Source: Planctomycetaceae bacterium (GTDB taxonomy: Bacteria; Planctomycetota; Planctomycetia; Planctomycetales; Planctomycetaceae). Taken from it: 64,000 bases of DNA. Where the stretch lies: positions 1 through 64,000 of the forward strand of contig PBSL01000062.1 in the NCBI GenBank assembly GCA_002726205.1, written 5' to 3'. Positions 62,877 to 64,000 of this stretch are shown here, piece after piece. The translations under genes and the position numbers were made by a program. Under the pieces are notes generated by a model. That model did not search any database. It was given only the letters and a program-made list of their open reading frames with translations, and had not been told where the DNA came from. How positions within the stretch are numbered: the stretch's first letter is position 1; each line of letters begins with the position of its first letter.

Positions 62877-64000
62877 TCAACGCGGGGTCGGTTTCTTCCG
62901 GTAGTCCAGGGGTGGTTTCTGACCTTCCTGCATCAGGGTCCGGTAAGGTGTCTGCCCGACCCGCCGGCCGTGCTCGGTCCGAGCCGCCTCGAGCACCTCC
63001 CGATCGGTCATCAGGTCCCAGGCCGAAGCGGCCAGGACCCGGGCCGCCAGGTTCATGCCCTTGCGAGCGATCGACGTCCCCCCGCAGGCGACAGCCTGCC
63101 AGGAATGGCCCGGAGTGCCAGGCACCCAGCAGGCCGTGGAAAACCCGGTGGTGGGAACCGCCCAGGACACGTCGCCGACATCCGTCGACCCACGTCCAAC
63201 CCCGCCATTGCGGTTGATGACGTCCCCGATCGACGCCAGCGATTGGGGCCGGGGCAGTTTCTCACGCATCCGCAACGCGAAACGGGTCTCGGCGGGCGTG
63301 TACTCCAGGTCATTCAACTCTCGCAGGTTCTTCAACGCGACCCGCGAGAGTGCGTTGTTGGGCAGGATCTGGTAGATGCCGCCCTCGAATTTCACATCGA
63401 GCCGGGTCTGTGTCGCCAGGGCACCAGCCCGCGCACACAGCACCAGTCTCTCGTAGAGTTCCCGAACGACGTCGGCCGAGGGGTGGCGGACGTAGTAGTA
63501 GGTTTCGCCGAACGCCGGAACGACATTCGGGGCTTCGCCACCGGCGGTGATCACGTGATGGATTCGTGTCAGTTCCGGCGTGTGTTCCCGCAGCAATTCG
63601 GCGGCGTGGTTGGTCAGTTGAATTGCGTCCAGGGCGCTTCGTCCCTGTTCGGGAGCACCGGCGGCGTGAGCCGCCTTGCCGTGGAAACGGAACTTGACGG
63701 CCATCCGTGCCAGCGACGACCGGTCCCCGGCGGAATTGGAACTGCCGGGGTGCCAGTGCAGGACCGCGTCGCAGTCCTTGAACAACCCGGCGCGAACCAG
63801 GAACACCTTGCCGCTGCCCCCCTCCTCGGCCGGGCACCCGTAGAAGCGAACCGTCCCTTTCAGGTGGCCGGCACGAATCTGTTCGGCAATGGCAATCGCG
63901 GCCGACATCGAGGCGGCTCCAAACAGGTGATGCCCGCAGCCGTGTCCGTACGAGATTCCGTCCCGCCCGGCGCGTTCCGGGATCGCCTGCTGCGAGAGAC
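62877..64000 (-). CDS. M20-family amidohydrolase (AbgB-like), 5' end outside window
   Basis: A partial protein of at least 373 aa, entering from the right edge. The visible start of the frame, YGHGCGHHLFGAAS, holds the first metal-binding His of M20 peptidases. It is followed by FYGCPAEEGGSGKVFLVRAG (Glu-Glu catalytic/metal pair), VLHWHPGS, the dimerisation domain (VKFRFHGKAAHAAGAPEQGRSALDA) and STDVGDVSWAVPTTGF. The sequence is closest to p-aminobenzoyl-glutamate hydrolase subunit B and related amidohydrolases. The Met at 63908 is internal. It converges on the antiporter gene with a 4-nt gap. Confidence 0.85.
   Translation of the reverse strand, partial: LSQQAIPERAGRDGISYGHGCGHHLFGAASMSAAIAIAEQIRAGHLKGTVRFYGCPAEEGGSGKVFLVRAGLFKDCDAVLHWHPGSSNSAGDRSSLARMAVKFRFHGKAAHAAGAPEQGRSALDAIQLTNHAAELLREHTPELTRIHHVITAGGEAPNVVPAFGETYYYVRHPSADVVRELYERLVLCARAGALATQTRLDVKFEGGIYQILPNNALSRVALKNLRELNDLEYTPAETRFALRMREKLPRPQSLASIGDVINRNGGVGRGSTDVGDVSWAVPTTGFSTACWVPGTPGHSWQAVACGGTSIARKGMNLAARVLAASAWDLMTDREVLEAARTEHGRRVGQTPYRTLMQEGQKPPLDYRKKPTPR

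Overview
The window comes from a high-GC bacterium that is almost certainly a planctomycete (Planctomycetota, Pirellulales-like). The evidence is three modules pairing DUF1501 proteins with DUF1549/DUF1553 or cytochrome-type (PSCyt) secreted proteins, a large MoxR/DUF58/vWA operon with an embedded ABC transporter, a Minf_1886-family protein, sialidase-like and tricorn-like secreted proteins, and many overlapping start/stop junctions (ATGA, GTGA, TGATG). No CRISPR array, rRNA or intact mobile element was seen.

Left edge (1-770): a 3'-terminal remnant of a tyrosine recombinase reads head-on into a selenocysteine tRNA gene (anticodon UCA, long variable arm). The tRNA lies on the minus strand with its own candidate promoter and terminator. 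Region 771-13819 (minus): one compact gene string of a membrane-anchored coiled-coil protein, MoxR ATPase, a large membrane protein, an ABC ATPase and permease, DUF58, and two vWA membrane proteins. The first gene carries two in-frame UGA codons, both in the context Pro-Gly-Gly-Thr-UGA-Pro, and its frame then stays open to a conserved-looking C-terminus. With tRNA-Sec just past the other end of the same string, I read this gene as a two-selenocysteine protein with a U-x-x-C motif. This is the most interesting system in the window.

Region 13893-18438: small housekeeping and accessory genes (orphan 145-aa protein, RmlD-like reductase, GNAT, Uma2-like, RNase Z-like MBL hydrolase, Gfo/Idh/MocA oxidoreductase). 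Region 18801-26204 (plus): csrA, then a DUF1501 / DUF1549-DUF1553 / cytochrome-WD40 module and acylphosphatase. Region 26453-29383: an ABC permease and an ABC exporter whose nucleotide site is degenerate. Region 29498-32484: lipB-like, lipA, a lipoyl-like domain protein and holB. The LipB-like protein lacks both catalytic residues and the lipoyl-like protein lacks the modified lysine, while LipA looks intact. Region 32511-35644: ricT, Minf_1886, a small membrane-anchored protein and an enolase-superfamily enzyme.

Region 35651-49904 (mostly minus): two sialidase-like proteins, a second DUF1501 + DUF1549 module, a cyclophilin-like protein, a two-subunit CoA-transferase, a tricorn-like protease, a small membrane protein and a sugar-phosphate-isomerase-like TIM barrel. 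Region 50021-64000: a NERD-helicase, a third DUF1501 protein with a TolB-like propeller, a D-2-hydroxyacid dehydrogenase, a secreted alpha/beta hydrolase, a fourth DUF1501 with a DUF1553/LamG partner, a cation:proton antiporter, and an M20 amidohydrolase cut by the window edge.
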